64,000 nucleotides of DNA from an uncultured Pseudoruegeria sp. (GTDB taxonomy: Bacteria; Pseudomonadota; Alphaproteobacteria; Rhodobacterales; Rhodobacteraceae), in NCBI GenBank assembly GCA_947498155.1, contig CANMJD010000001.1, positions 1,054,001 through 1,118,000 of the forward strand, written 5' to 3'. The position numbers and the translations under genes were made by a program. The notes under the pieces are model-generated. The model had not been told where the DNA came from and searched no databases. It worked only from the letters and a program-made list of their open reading frames with translations. Positions within the stretch are counted from its first letter, which is position 1. The number at the start of each line of letters is the position of its first letter. Positions 26,888 through 37,193 of the stretch are shown one piece after another.

Positions 26888-29208
26888 GCGTCGCAAAATC
26901 CATGCCCCATGACACCGCCGCCCTGCATGTGGCGGGCACCGCACGCTATGTTGATGACATCCCGACCCCCGCCAATTCGCTGCACATCGCCTTTGGCACC
27001 GCAACCATTGCCCATGGGCAGATCCTGAGCCTGGACCTGAGCAAAGTCGCCGCCGCCGATGGGGTGGTTGCGCTCTTTACCGCCGATGATCTACCGGCTG
27101 ATAATGATGTCTCTCCTTCGGCCCATGATGAACCGCTTCTGGCAAAGGGAACGGTGCATTATGTCGGACAACCCATCTTTGCCGTGGTTGCCACCAGCCA
27201 CATCGCCGCCCGCAAAGCAGCCCGCTTGGGCCAGATTGAATATCAGGAAAAAGCCGCAATCCTGTCGATCGAAGACGCCCTTGCAGCCAACAGCCGTTTC
27301 GAAGACGGCCCCCGCGTCTATGCAAAGGGCGATGTCGACGCCGCCCTGGCAGCGGCCCCACACCGGATCAGCGGCACGCTCGACATTGGCGGGCAGGAAC
27401 ATTTCTATCTGGAGAGCCAGGCCGCCCTTGCCCTGCCACAGGAAGGCGGGGATATGATCGTGCATTCCTCGACCCAGCATCCGACCGAAATCCAGCACAA
27501 AGTGGCCGAAGGTCTGGGTGTGCCGATGCATGCCGTGCGCGTGGAAACCCGCCGCATGGGCGGCGGCTTTGGCGGTAAGGAAAGTCAGGGCAACGCTTTG
27601 GCGGTGATCTGCGCCATTGCGGCACAGGCCACCGGTAAACCCTGCAAAATGCGCTATGACCGCGATGACGACATGATCATCACCGGCAAACGCCATGATT
27701 TCCGCATTACCTATGACGCCGGATTTGATGCGGACGGCCTGTTGTTGGGCGTCGATTTTACCCATTATACGCGCTGTGGCTGGGCGCAGGATTTGTCACT
27801 GCCGGTGGCGGATCGGGCAATGTTGCACGCTGACAATGCCTATCATCTTGCGACCGCCCGGATCACGTCGCATCGGTTGAAAACCAACATGCAGTCGGCC
27901 ACCGCTTATCGCGGGTTTGGCGGGCCCCAAGGCATTGCCGGAATTGAACGGGTAATGGATCAAATCGCCGCCACGCTGGGCAAAGACCCGCTGGATGTGC
28001 GTCAAAAGAATTTTTATGCCTCCGGCGGGGATATTTCACTCAAAGCGAAACAAGACCCCGAAGTGCTGCAAACCACCCCATATGGTCAGACGATAGAAGA
28101 TTCGGTCAGTCAGGAACTGGTGGCGGAACTGGTGGCACGTTCCGATTATCGTGAACGGCGTGCCGCGATTGCGGCGTGGAACGCACAGAACCCTGCGTTG
28201 AAAAAGGGCATCGCCCTGACACCGGTGAAATTCGGGATCAGCTTTACCCTGACCCATCTTAATCAGGCCGGAGCGCTGGTGCATGTGTATCAGGACGGTT
28301 CTATCCACATGAACCACGGCGGCACGGAAATGGGTCAAGGCCTGTTTCAAAAAGTGGCGCAAGTGGCCGCATCGCGGTTCGGGGTCGATCAGTCCCGTGT
28401 GAAAATCACCGCCACCGATACTGCCAAGGTGCCAAACACATCGGCAACGGCTGCATCCTCTGGATCGGATCTGAACGGCATGGCGGTGAAGGCGGCCTGC
28501 GATACGATCCGTCATCGCTTAGCCCAGTTTCTGGCGGAACGGCATCAGACCATGGCCGATGTTGTGACCTTTGAAGACGATTACGTGACCGTCGGCCAAA
28601 CCCGTTATCCCTTTGAGGACGTTGCCAAACTGGCCTATGAAAACAGGGTGAGCCTGTCGGCGACGGGGTTCTATAAGACCCCAAAAATCGAATGGGACCG
28701 AATCAAGGGACAGGGACGTCCGTTTTTCTACTTTGCCTATGGGGCGGCGATTTCCGAAGTCGTCATCGACACATTGACCGGTGAAAACCGCATTCTGCGC
28801 ACTGATATTCTACATGATGCCGGTCAATCGCTGAACCCCGATCTGGATATCGGCCAAGTCGAAGGGGGATTTGTGCAGGGGGCAGGCTGGCTGACCACGG
28901 AGGAGCTGGTCTGGGATAAAACCGGCACGCTGCGCACCCATGCGCCCTCGACCTATAAGATACCGGCCTGTTCGGACCGGCCCGATATTTTTAACGTCGC
29001 ACTCTTTGAAAACAGCAACATCGAAGACACTATCTACCGCTCCAAAGCCGTGGGTGAACCTCCGTTCAACCTTGGCATGTCGGTTTGGTTGGCGCTGTCA
29101 GATGCCGTTGCCGCCTGTGGTGACGGCTCGACTTATGTTGCGCTGGACGCCCCGGCGACCGCTGAATGCCTGCTAACGGCGGTCAACCGTCAAAAGGGGC
29201 TTCGCTGA
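26884..29208 (+). CDS. xdhB: Xanthine dehydrogenase large subunit (molybdopterin)
   Basis: The catalytic subunit binding the molybdenum cofactor, 774 residues. It starts with [13 protein letters not shown], and has [13 protein letters not shown], the arginine-containing [27 protein letters not shown] and, near the end, [11 protein letters not shown] with the catalytic glutamate. Its start overlaps xdhA and its stop overlaps the xdhC start, indicating tight coupling. The molybdopterin route may draw on the moeB-like gene at 51 kb. Confidence 0.96.
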   Translation: MSVAKSMPHDTAALHVAGTARYVDDIPTPANSLHIAFGTATIAHGQILSLDLSKVAAADGVVALFTADDLPADNDVSPSAHDEPLLAKGTVHYVGQPIFAVVATSHIAARKAARLGQIEYQEKAAILSIEDALAANSRFEDGPRVYAKGDVDAALAAAPHRISGTLDIGGQEHFYLESQAALALPQEGGDMIVHSSTQHPTEIQHKVAEGLGVPMHAVRVETRRMGGGFGGKESQGNALAVICAIAAQATGKPCKMRYDRDDDMIITGKRHDFRITYDAGFDADGLLLGVDFTHYTRCGWAQDLSLPVADRAMLHADNAYHLATARITSHRLKTNMQSATAYRGFGGPQGIAGIERVMDQIAATLGKDPLDVRQKNFYASGGDISLKAKQDPEVLQTTPYGQTIEDSVSQELVAELVARSDYRERRAAIAAWNAQNPALKKGIALTPVKFGISFTLTHLNQAGALVHVYQDGSIHMNHGGTEMGQGLFQKVAQVAASRFGVDQSRVKITATDTAKVPNTSATAASSGSDLNGMAVKAACDTIRHRLAQFLAERHQTMADVVTFEDDYVTVGQTRYPFEDVAKLAYENRVSLSATGFYKTPKIEWDRIKGQGRPFFYFAYGAAISEVVIDTLTGENRILRTDILHDAGQSLNPDLDIGQVEGGFVQGAGWLTTEELVWDKTGTLRTHAPSTYKIPACSDRPDIFNVALFENSNIEDTIYRSKAVGEPPFNLGMSVWLALSDAVAACGDGSTYVALDAPATAECLLTAVNRQKGLR

Positions 29209-30140
29209 TGTTTGATTTGCCCGCCCTTACAGCATGCGTTTCGGCACAGGGTCCTGTTGTGCGGGTTGTTGTGGCCAAGGCCGACGGCTCTACCCCGCGC
29301 GAGGCGGGCGCTAGCATGTTGGTCTGGCACAATGGCCAGTCTGGCACCATTGGCGGCGGCACATTGGAATATGAGGCCGCGGCCCGTGCCCGAAAGATGT
29401 TGGGGGAACCCAAAAAATTGCTGAAGGCCGAGCCACTTGGTCCGGCGCTTGGTCAATGCTGCGGCGGTGCAGTGACACTGGCATATGAGGTTTTCACCGC
29501 TGAAACCTTGCCCGATCCATCGCTCAACCGGCTGATCTCTTTCACCACGGCCCCTTGCCCTGCAAGCCTGAAGCGGCTGGCGCAGCGCTGCACCGAATCC
29601 CGCCTTCCCGCGCCGGTGACCCTTTCGCAGGGCTGGATGCTGGAATCCTGTTGCACGACCGGCCAGCCTGTCTGGATTTTTGGCGGCGGCCATGTCGGGC
29701 GGGCTTTGGCGGCCAGTCTGGCACCGTTGCCGGATTTTGACGTCAGCATCATAGATATTTCCGCTGATCGACTGCCCGATCCAATGCCAAACGGCGCACA
29801 GCCGATACTGGCAGATACCCCCGAAGCCCTGCTGGCCCATGCCCCCAAAGGCGGGCAACACTTTATTATGACTCATTGTCATACATTGGACCTGAAGCTG
29901 TGCCATGGGTTACTGCAGCAGGGGGCGGACCGGATCGGCCTGATCGGCTCGGCGACCAAATGGGCACGGTTTCGCAAACGCCTTTTGGAACTGGGACACG
30001 GGCCGGCGGCTATTGCGCGTATTACCTGCCCGATCGGGGACCCCGAGCTGGGTAAACACCCGCAGGCCATCGCTGTTTCGGTCGCGGCCGATCTGTTAAG
30101 AAAGCAAAAAATGACAAACGCCACAAAGGACGTTGCATGA
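29208..30140 (+). CDS. xdhC: Xanthine dehydrogenase accessory protein XdhC
   Basis: A 310-residue chaperone that binds molybdenum cofactor, promotes its sulfuration and inserts it into XdhB. The N-terminal part has KADGSTPREAGASMLVW, GTIGGGTLEYEA and LGQCCGGAVTL. The C-terminal Rossmann-like part has VWIFGGGHVGRALAASL and DRIGLIGSATKWARFRKRL. The start ATG at 29208 overlaps the xdhB stop (TGATG). The longer frame start at 29166 would lie inside xdhB. Confidence 0.94.
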   Translation: MFDLPALTACVSAQGPVVRVVVAKADGSTPREAGASMLVWHNGQSGTIGGGTLEYEAAARARKMLGEPKKLLKAEPLGPALGQCCGGAVTLAYEVFTAETLPDPSLNRLISFTTAPCPASLKRLAQRCTESRLPAPVTLSQGWMLESCCTTGQPVWIFGGGHVGRALAASLAPLPDFDVSIIDISADRLPDPMPNGAQPILADTPEALLAHAPKGGQHFIMTHCHTLDLKLCHGLLQQGADRIGLIGSATKWARFRKRLLELGHGPAAIARITCPIGDPELGKHPQAIAVSVAADLLRKQKMTNATKDVA

Positions 30141-31666
30141 CAACTGGGACAGAAACCAGCCTGATTGAACTCTCGGGCCTCACCAAAGCCTATCCGGGGG
30201 TCGTAGCGAATGATGATGTCTCGTTCCGGATCAAACCCGGAGAGGTTCACGCGTTACTGGGCGAAAACGGGGCCGGCAAGTCGACCCTCGTGAAAATGAT
30301 TTACGGATTGGTGAAGCCCGACAGCGGCACCATGACATTGAACGGCGCAGCCTATACGCCCGCTGAACCGCGCGCCGCGCGGGCTTCCGGTGTGGCGATG
30401 GTCTTTCAGCATTTTTCCCTGTTTGATGCGCTGAATGTGGCGGAAAACATTGCGTTGGGCATGGAGAACCCGCCCCCCCAACGCACATTGGCGCAGAAAA
30501 TCCGTGACGTAAGCGACACCTACGGCTTGCCGCTGGACCCTGACCGGCTGGTCGGAGAGCTGTCCGCCGGTGAACGGCAACGGGTTGAGATCATCCGCTG
30601 TCTTCTGCAGGATCCCAAGCTTTTGATCATGGATGAACCCACCTCTGTCTTGACCCCGCAAGAGGTCAACATCCTGTTTGAAACCCTTCACAAGCTCTCT
30701 GACGAGGGGACGGCAATTCTATATATTTCCCATAAGCTTGAGGAAATTCGCACACTGTGTGACAGCGCCACGATCCTGCGGTTGGGCAAAGTCGTCGGCG
30801 ACTGCATCCCCAAAGAAGTCTCGGCCCGCGATATGGCGGAACTGATGGTCGGCACGACCCTTCATGTGCCCAGTCGTGAACCCAGCACCGGCGGCGATGT
30901 CTTGTTGCATGTGGACGGCCTGACCCTGACCCCTGCCACGCCCTTTGGCACGGCCCTCAAGGATGTGCAGTTCGAAGTCCGCGCCGGAGAGGTGCTGGGC
31001 ATTGGGGGCGTTGCAGGCAATGGGCAGGATGAGCTATTGGCCGCCCTGTCCGGCGAAACCCTGTCCCCCAACGCAAAAATCAGCGCCAAGGGTCAGCAGA
31101 TTGGCGCTTTGGGGCCGAATGCACGCCGTGCCCTCGGGGTGCTGACCGCGCCTGAGGAACGCCTTGGCCATGCCGCCGCACCGGATATGAGCCTTGTCGA
31201 AAACGCGCTGCTCACCGGTGCGATCCGCGAAAAACTCGCCACGCGCGGCTTCTTGAATTGGGGGGCAACACGCAAATTCGCCGAAAAAATCATTCAGGAT
31301 TTTGATGTGCGTACACCAAGTGCCGACAACGCCGCACGCGCGCTATCCGGGGGCAATCTGCAAAAATTCGTCATCGGCCGCGAAATCCTGCAACGCCCCG
31401 ATGTGCTGGTGGTCAACCAACCCACTTGGGGCGTGGATGCTTCGGCGGCGGCTGACATCCGGCAAGCGCTGCTTAATCTCGCCGAACAGGGGACCGCGAT
31501 CATCGTTATCTCGCAAGATCTGGACGAACTCATGGAAATCTCCGACCGTTTCGCCGCCCTGAACGAGGGTCGCCTGACCGCGCCGCGCCCTGCCAAAGGG
31601 CTGACCGTCGATGAAATCGGCCTGATGATGGGTGGCGCCCACGGGATGGAGGCCGCCCATGTTTAA
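30137..31666 (+). CDS. ABC transporter ATP-binding protein (BMP/nucleoside type, two ABC domains)
   Basis: A 509-residue tandem ATPase energising the importer encoded downstream. The first domain has Walker A GENGAGKS, signature LSAGERQRVEI and Walker B LLIMDEPTS. The second has the degenerate Walker A typical of this subfamily (GVAGNGQDELL) and signature LSGGNLQKFVIG. This layout is that of the NupA/YufO group used for nucleosides and related purines. The gene overlaps xdhC by four bases. Given the xdh context, substrates are probably purine bases or nucleosides. Confidence 0.9.
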   Translation: MTTGTETSLIELSGLTKAYPGVVANDDVSFRIKPGEVHALLGENGAGKSTLVKMIYGLVKPDSGTMTLNGAAYTPAEPRAARASGVAMVFQHFSLFDALNVAENIALGMENPPPQRTLAQKIRDVSDTYGLPLDPDRLVGELSAGERQRVEIIRCLLQDPKLLIMDEPTSVLTPQEVNILFETLHKLSDEGTAILYISHKLEEIRTLCDSATILRLGKVVGDCIPKEVSARDMAELMVGTTLHVPSREPSTGGDVLLHVDGLTLTPATPFGTALKDVQFEVRAGEVLGIGGVAGNGQDELLAALSGETLSPNAKISAKGQQIGALGPNARRALGVLTAPEERLGHAAAPDMSLVENALLTGAIREKLATRGFLNWGATRKFAEKIIQDFDVRTPSADNAARALSGGNLQKFVIGREILQRPDVLVVNQPTWGVDASAAADIRQALLNLAEQGTAIIVISQDLDELMEISDRFAALNEGRLTAPRPAKGLTVDEIGLMMGGAHGMEAAHV

Positions 31667-31729
31667 TACTTTGTTCGTAAAATATCCCCGCCGGAGGCTT
31701 GAACTCTCTTGCGCACCGGAGGCCCAAAC

Positions 31730-32815
31730 GTGATCCGCCTAGAAAAACGCCCCACACCGTCGAAAATGTGGATCTATCTGACGCCACCTTTAGCCGTCAT
31801 CCTGACTATGATTGCAGGTGGCATCCTGTTTGCCATCCTTGGCAAGGACCCGTTCGAAGCTATTCGCACAATTTTCTGGGACCCGCTGTTCAATGAGCAA
31901 TTCGCCAGCTATTCCCGCCCGCAACTCCTTGTTAAGGCCGGACCTTTGATCCTGATCGCGATCGGACTTTCTCTCGGGTTTCGCGCTGGAATCTGGAACA
32001 TCGGGGCCGAGGGTCAATATATCATCGGGGCCATTTGCGGGGCTGCCTTTGGCCTTGCCTTTTATCCTAGCGAAAGTGTTCTGCTGTTTCCCGCCATGGT
32101 GCTGGCAGGCGCGCTGGGAGGCTGGGCTTGGGCAATGATCCCGGCAGTACTGAAAACCTATTTCCGCACCAATGAGATCCTCGTGTCACTGCTGCTGGTC
32201 TATGTAGCAGAGCAATTGCTGGCCTCCATGGCGCTTGGCGCGTTGCGCAATCCCGATGGCGGCGGCTTTCCGGGCAGCCGCAACTTCAAAGATTTTCCGG
32301 CTGCCTATAACCCCGAACTGATTGCTAATACCGGCATGCATTGGGGGGTGGTTGCCGCCTTTATCGCGGTGATTTTCGCCTATATCCTGCTGAACCGGCA
32401 TATGCTGGGCTTTCAGATCCGGGTCACCGGCCAAAGCCCCCGTGCTGCGCGCTTTTCGGGTGTGTCTCCTAATATCCTGATCCTGACCTGTATGGGGCTT
32501 TCGGGCGCTTTGGCGGGGCTTGCCGGCTTATTTGAGGTCACAGGTCCTGCCGGACAAATCAGTATCGATTTTAATGTCGGCTATGGCTTCACAGCCATTA
32601 TTGTTGCCTTTCTCGGGCGGCTCCATCCGGTTGGCATTCTGCTGGCGGGGCTGTTGATGGCATTGACCTATATCGGCGGTGAGCTGGCGCAATTCATGCT
32701 CGGCCTGCCCTCTTCGGCCATTCAGGCCTTTCAGGGCATGTTGTTGTTCTTTCTTCTGGCGGTGGATGTTCTGACGAATTTCCGCATCCGCATTGGCACG
32801 ACGGAGGCCGCGTAA
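31730..32815 (+). CDS. ABC transporter permease (nucleoside/purine type)
   Basis: A 361-residue inner-membrane permease with many hydrophobic helices. Family motifs are LGFRAGIWNIGAEGQYIIGA, FRTNEILVSLLLVYVAEQLL and GYGFTAIIVAFLGRLHPVG. The start is GTG at 31730 with GGAGG seven bases upstream, a near-ideal ribosome binding site. It overlaps the next permease gene by one base (TAATG). It should pair with the following permease as a heterodimer, as in NupBC-type importers. Confidence 0.92.
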   Translation: MIRLEKRPTPSKMWIYLTPPLAVILTMIAGGILFAILGKDPFEAIRTIFWDPLFNEQFASYSRPQLLVKAGPLILIAIGLSLGFRAGIWNIGAEGQYIIGAICGAAFGLAFYPSESVLLFPAMVLAGALGGWAWAMIPAVLKTYFRTNEILVSLLLVYVAEQLLASMALGALRNPDGGGFPGSRNFKDFPAAYNPELIANTGMHWGVVAAFIAVIFAYILLNRHMLGFQIRVTGQSPRAARFSGVSPNILILTCMGLSGALAGLAGLFEVTGPAGQISIDFNVGYGFTAIIVAFLGRLHPVGILLAGLLMALTYIGGELAQFMLGLPSSAIQAFQGMLLFFLLAVDVLTNFRIRIGTTEAA

Positions 32816-33747
32816 TGGATCTTTCAGCAATCAACCCCGTCATCCTGATCGCCTCTTTGATGGTTGCCGCAACCCCGATCCTATTGGCCGCCATCGGCGA
32901 ATTGGTGGTGGAAAAAGCCGGTGTCCTGAACCTTGGCGTTGAGGGCATGATGATCACCGGTGCGATTTGTGGTTTTGCCATTGCCGTGGAAACCGGCAGC
33001 CCGATGATCGGCTTTATCGCCGCGGCGATTGGCGGGGCGCTTCTGTCACTCATCTTTGCCTTTTTGACGCAATATCTGCTGTCAAATCAGGTGGCCACCG
33101 GCCTTGCTCTTACCCTGTTCGGGCTTGGGCTGTCCTCTCTTCTGGGGCAATCCTATGTCGGGATAAAACCGCCCGCGACCAACCAGATCAACATTCCGGT
33201 TCTCTCTGATTTGCCGGTATTGGGCCCGATCCTCTTTGGCCATGATATTATGGTCTATATCTCGATCCTGATCATCGCCGGTGTTTGGGCTTTGCTTAAA
33301 TACAGCCGCATCGGGCTGGTGCTCCGCGCGGTGGGCGAAAACCACGACGCCGCCCATGCGCTTGGCTATAAGGTCATTCGCATCCGCATTCTGGCGATTA
33401 TGTTCGGCGGGGCCTGCGCGGGTCTTGGCGGTGCCTATTTGTCGCTGGTGCGTGTACCACAATGGACAGAGGGGATGACCGCCGGCGCGGGCTGGATCGC
33501 GCTGGCTATTGTGGTATTTGCAAGCTGGAAACCTTGGCGGGTATTGCTCGGCGCTTATCTGTTTGGCGGGGTCACGGTTTTACAGCTGAACCTGCAAGCC
33601 GCAGGGCTGGCCATCCCGGTCGAATATCTATCGATGAGCCCCTATTTGATCACCATCCTCGTTTTGGTCATTATGTCAGCGGATCGCAGCCGCGCGGCGC
33701 TAAATGCACCGGCATCACTGGGTCGGGTCTTCCACGCCTCGTCATAA
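32815..33747 (+). CDS. ABC transporter permease (nucleoside/purine type)
   Basis: The second permease of the importer, 310 residues, strongly hydrophobic. Motifs are ALLAAIGELVVEKAGVLNLG-type (here PILLAAIGELVVEKAG and LNLGVEGMMITGA), LSNQVATGLALTLFGLGL and VGENHDAAHALGYKV. The ATG shares a base with the upstream stop codon, showing translational coupling. Confidence 0.92.
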   Translation: MDLSAINPVILIASLMVAATPILLAAIGELVVEKAGVLNLGVEGMMITGAICGFAIAVETGSPMIGFIAAAIGGALLSLIFAFLTQYLLSNQVATGLALTLFGLGLSSLLGQSYVGIKPPATNQINIPVLSDLPVLGPILFGHDIMVYISILIIAGVWALLKYSRIGLVLRAVGENHDAAHALGYKVIRIRILAIMFGGACAGLGGAYLSLVRVPQWTEGMTAGAGWIALAIVVFASWKPWRVLLGAYLFGGVTVLQLNLQAAGLAIPVEYLSMSPYLITILVLVIMSADRSRAALNAPASLGRVFHASS

Positions 33748-33815
33748 ACCATTACAAGCTGAACCATCAGACAAACGCGTGAAGCGTTGAAGAATACAAC
33801 AAGGAGACTACTCAC

Positions 33816-34889
33816 ATGAAACTCACCTCACTGCTCGCAGGTGCCGCAATGGCCGTTGGTCTGGCCAGCACCGCCATGGCCGAAGACAAAACCAAAGTCG
33901 GCTTCATCTATGTCGGTCCCGTCGGCGACGGCGGCTGGACATATGAGCACGATCAAGGCCGTCTTGCGGTCGAAGAAGCACATGGCGACAAGGTCGAAAC
34001 CATTTATCAGGAAAACGTGCCAGAAGGTGCGGACGCAGAGCGCGCCCTGACGCAAATGGCCCTGTCCGGCGCTGACATCATCTTTACAACTTCGTTTGGT
34101 TATATGGACCCGACCATCGCGGTTGCGGAAAAATTCCCAGATGTAAAATTCGAGCACGCGACAGGCTATAAACGCGCCGACAACGTCTCGACCTATTCTG
34201 CGCGTTTCTATGAAGGTCGCGCCGTACAGGGCATCATCGCGGGCCGGATGACCAAAACCAACAAAATCGGGTATATCGCGTCCTTCCCGATCCCCGAAGT
34301 AATCCGCGGCATCAACTCTGCCTATATCCATGCCAAAAAGGTTAACCCTGACGTCGAATTCAGCATTGTCTGGGCCTACACTTGGTTTGATCCCGCCAAA
34401 GAGGCCGACGCTGCCACCGCGCTGATCCAGCAAGGGGCCGACGTTATCCTGCAGCACACCGATTCTACTGCGCCACAGGCCGCAGCTGAAAAAGCCGGTA
34501 ACGTTGTGACCTTTGGTCAGGCCTCCGACATGAGCGAATATGCCCCCTTCCCGCGCGTTTCTTCGATCATTGATGATTGGGCACCTTACTACATCGCCCG
34601 CGTTGGTGCGGTGATGGATGGCACTTGGGAAAGCAAAGACACCTGGGACGGTATCGGCGCTGGCATGGTTGGCATCGGCAAAATCTCTGACGCAGTTCCT
34701 GCGGACGTCAAAGCCGAAGCGCTGGTGCTGATGGATGAGTTGGCAAACGGCACCTACCACGCCTTCACCGGCCCGCTGAAAAAGCAGGACGGCTCTGACT
34801 GGCTGGCAGAAGGTGAAACCGCTGATGACGGCACACTGGCTGGTATGGATTTCTATGTCGAAGGTCTGACAGCAGAAATTCCGAACTAA
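33816..34889 (+). CDS. BMP-family periplasmic substrate-binding protein
   Basis: A 357-residue exported binding protein. The signal peptide MKLTSLLAGAAMAVGLASTAMA ends in an AMA cleavage site, with no lipobox. The mature protein has KVGFIYVGPVGDGGWTYEHD, GADIIFTTSFGYMDP and GRAVQGIIAGRMTKT, typical of Bmp/PnrA proteins that bind purine nucleosides or bases. Its ribosome binding site AAGGAG is strong, as expected for an abundant binding protein. It closes the xdh operon, ending before a rho-independent terminator. Purine substrate is inferred from context. Confidence 0.92.
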   Translation: MKLTSLLAGAAMAVGLASTAMAEDKTKVGFIYVGPVGDGGWTYEHDQGRLAVEEAHGDKVETIYQENVPEGADAERALTQMALSGADIIFTTSFGYMDPTIAVAEKFPDVKFEHATGYKRADNVSTYSARFYEGRAVQGIIAGRMTKTNKIGYIASFPIPEVIRGINSAYIHAKKVNPDVEFSIVWAYTWFDPAKEADAATALIQQGADVILQHTDSTAPQAAAEKAGNVVTFGQASDMSEYAPFPRVSSIIDDWAPYYIARVGAVMDGTWESKDTWDGIGAGMVGIGKISDAVPADVKAEALVLMDELANGTYHAFTGPLKKQDGSDWLAEGETADDGTLAGMDFYVEGLTAEIPN

Positions 34890-34912
34890 GCCGCAATGCT
34901 TGGCTAAAAGTA

Positions 34913-34943
34913 AAAAGGCGCGGCGCAGGCTGCGCCTTTTTTC
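34913..34943 (+). terminator. Rho-independent terminator of the purine operon
   Basis: AAAAAGGCGC leads into a GC stem (GGCGC/GCGCC around AGGCT) followed by six Ts. It lies 24 bases after the BMP gene. Confidence 0.9.
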
Positions 34944-34966
34944 GTAGATTAGGAAAGGAAAGCAGC

Positions 34967-35488
34967 ATGTCGAAAGAGCGCTACTTCGCGATTACCGTGC
35001 CCGTGTTCCAGCATTATCTGTACCGGATATCCACCATCGCAGCCCGCACTGATGCGGCCGCACAGCTAGACTATCGCGTGACAACGGGTATGTTCTCTGC
35101 CGGACAAAACCTGATGACCGCGCAAGGGTTTGTGCCCCGTATCCTCACACCTTTATGCGGGCATCGCTTTGCCCCCTTGCCAGATGGTCCTGCCACATCC
35201 GACCTTTTGATCGCGCGCGGCACCCTGTTGCAAAATGATCTGTCCCGGATCACCCCTGCCCAATTTGCAGAGGCGGATCAAAAAGAGATCACTCATGATG
35301 CAGGCAATGCGACCCTAAGACAGAGTGCCGAAACTTTTGTGACCCTTTACGGCATGCCGAATTTTTTCTTTCATCTGGTTGCAGGCTATAGCGCGCTTCG
35401 GGCGGCGGGGGTGCCCCTCTCCAAGGGCGATTTTGACGGTTTTCACAGCTACCCCACCGGTTTTTCCTTTGACGACACGCGGGATTAA
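34967..35488 (+). CDS. DUF1993 family protein
   Basis: A 173-residue protein. The N-terminal FAITVPVFQHYLYRISTI and the C-terminal MPNFFFHLVAGYSALRAAGVPLSKGDF match the DUF1993 pattern, a helical family related to DinB-like folds with unknown function. AGGAAAG lies upstream of the ATG. It begins just after the purine operon terminator and precedes an aldo/keto reductase on the same strand. Confidence 0.8.
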   Translation: MSKERYFAITVPVFQHYLYRISTIAARTDAAAQLDYRVTTGMFSAGQNLMTAQGFVPRILTPLCGHRFAPLPDGPATSDLLIARGTLLQNDLSRITPAQFAEADQKEITHDAGNATLRQSAETFVTLYGMPNFFFHLVAGYSALRAAGVPLSKGDFDGFHSYPTGFSFDDTRD

Positions 35489-35538
35489 TCCAGAGTGGCG
35501 CGGAGCCCGTTTATCCCGCCTGCGTGAAAGGAAGCCCC

Positions 35539-36471
35539 ATGCACGAATTGACTTCGATCGACCAAAGCCCCGCCTCGCGTTTTTGCTTTGGGGCCATGCA
35601 ATTTGGCGGCACCGCAGACAAAGCAGACAGCCGCGCTTTGTTTGATGCCTGCCGCGCGGCGGGGCTCAATTTTTTCGATACCGCCTATGGTTACACAGAT
35701 GGTGTTTCGGAAACATGGTTGGGGGAATTCGCCAAACCCGAACGGGAAAAGCTGATCATCGCCAGCAAGGCCGGATATATCGGCGGCTGCACCCGCCAAA
35801 GCCTGCAAGAACAGTTTGCCACCAGCCAGAAACGGCTCCAGATGGATTACGTCGACATCCTCTATCTGCATCGTTTTGATCCCGATACGCCACTGGAAGA
35901 AACCATCGAAACAGTCGTTCAGTTTCAGCAGGACGGTAAAATCGGCAAGATCGGTGTCAGCAATTATGCCGCGTGGCAGGTGATGAAGGCGCAGGCCATC
36001 GCCCAGCGTCTCGGCAGCCGGATCGATCTGATCCAACCGATGTATAATCTGGTAAAACGACAGGTCGAGGTGGAAATACTGCCGATGTGCCGCAGCGAAG
36101 GCATTGGCGCCGTGCCCTATTCGCCGCTGGGCGGTGGGTTGTTGACGGGGAAATACAATGCCGGTGAGGGCGGACGACTGAAGGATGATCCGATGTATAA
36201 AGCCCGCTATGCGGTGGATTGGATGCATGACACCGCCGTCGCGCTAAACGAATCGGCGGCAGAGACCGGCTGTTCAGCCGCCACTTTGGCGGTGGCTTGG
36301 GTGGCGCATAACCCCGCCGTTACCGCCCCCATCATCAGCGCCCGCAATGTCGCCCAGCTGCAACCCTCTCTCGATGCGCTATCGTTTGAGATGACACCAG
36401 AGCTTTACAAAAGTTTAAGCAGCCTAAGCCCGACACCCGCCCCCGCCACCGACCGCCTAGAGGAAAGCTGA
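35539..36471 (+). CDS. Aldo/keto reductase
   Basis: An NAD(P)H-dependent oxidoreductase of 310 residues with the TIM-barrel family layout. FFDTAYGYTDG carries the catalytic Asp and Tyr, IIASKAGY the Lys, and YLHRFDPD the His. VPYSPLGGGLLTGKY is also typical. The ATG at 35539 has AAAGGAAG upstream; the frame is open from 35524. Its stop overlaps the next start (TGATG). The substrate cannot be told from sequence. Confidence 0.9.
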   Translation: MHELTSIDQSPASRFCFGAMQFGGTADKADSRALFDACRAAGLNFFDTAYGYTDGVSETWLGEFAKPEREKLIIASKAGYIGGCTRQSLQEQFATSQKRLQMDYVDILYLHRFDPDTPLEETIETVVQFQQDGKIGKIGVSNYAAWQVMKAQAIAQRLGSRIDLIQPMYNLVKRQVEVEILPMCRSEGIGAVPYSPLGGGLLTGKYNAGEGGRLKDDPMYKARYAVDWMHDTAVALNESAAETGCSAATLAVAWVAHNPAVTAPIISARNVAQLQPSLDALSFEMTPELYKSLSSLSPTPAPATDRLEES

Positions 36472-37124
36472 TGCACCCGCCCCGTGTCACGCCGTGCCAT
36501 AGCAACGTTGAACCGCTGGACCAAAAGGGTCGGCTGAATGCCCCCTCGGCAGCGCGGAACGCGGCGGCGATTCTGGCAGTTCTTGCGCAATATGTTCCAC
36601 AAACCGGCACTGCTTTGGAGATCGCAAGTGGGACAGGCCAACATGCCGTTGCCTTTGCCCAGCAGCACCCTGCCGTACAATGGCAACCCACCGAAATGGT
36701 CGAAGAACGTTTGACCTCGATCCGCCTGTGGCAAGAGGCGACCCCCTGCCCTAATCTTCATCCTCCCCTTGCCTTTGATGCAGTGATGAACCCCTATCCC
36801 CTAACCGATCTGGATGTGGTCATTGCCGTGAATTTACTGCATCTGATCTCTGAAGAAGACTGCTGGACCATTCTGACCAAAACCGCCAAGGCGCTGGCAC
36901 CGGGGGGGCTGTTATTCCTCTATGGTCCTTTTCGCCGCCCCGATGGTTTTGCCAGCACCGCAGACCGCGATTTCCATCATCATTTGCAAAGCTTTGATGC
37001 CAGCATTGGCTACAAAGAAGTCAGAGACATGCGGAACTGGATCACATCGCGCGGCCTTTTGATCGAAGCCGTTCAAGACATGCCCGCCAATAACCTGATG
37101 TGGGTGATCCGCAAGCCGATCTGA
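36471..37124 (+). CDS. DUF938 family SAM-dependent methyltransferase-like protein
   Basis: A 217-residue protein. ALEIASGTGQHAVAFA is the SAM-binding motif I, WQPTE corresponds to motif II, and VVIAVNLLHLI is motif post-I. The set matches the DUF938 family, whose substrate is not known. Translationally coupled to the aldo/keto reductase through a TGATG overlap. Confidence 0.88.
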   Translation: MHPPRVTPCHSNVEPLDQKGRLNAPSAARNAAAILAVLAQYVPQTGTALEIASGTGQHAVAFAQQHPAVQWQPTEMVEERLTSIRLWQEATPCPNLHPPLAFDAVMNPYPLTDLDVVIAVNLLHLISEEDCWTILTKTAKALAPGGLLFLYGPFRRPDGFASTADRDFHHHLQSFDASIGYKEVRDMRNWITSRGLLIEAVQDMPANNLMWVIRKPI

Positions 37125-37193
37125 CTTTGACCCCGATCAAAGCACCGCTTTTTCTTTTGAGTCACAAGACCCCTGCGGCAAAAGGAGAAACGC

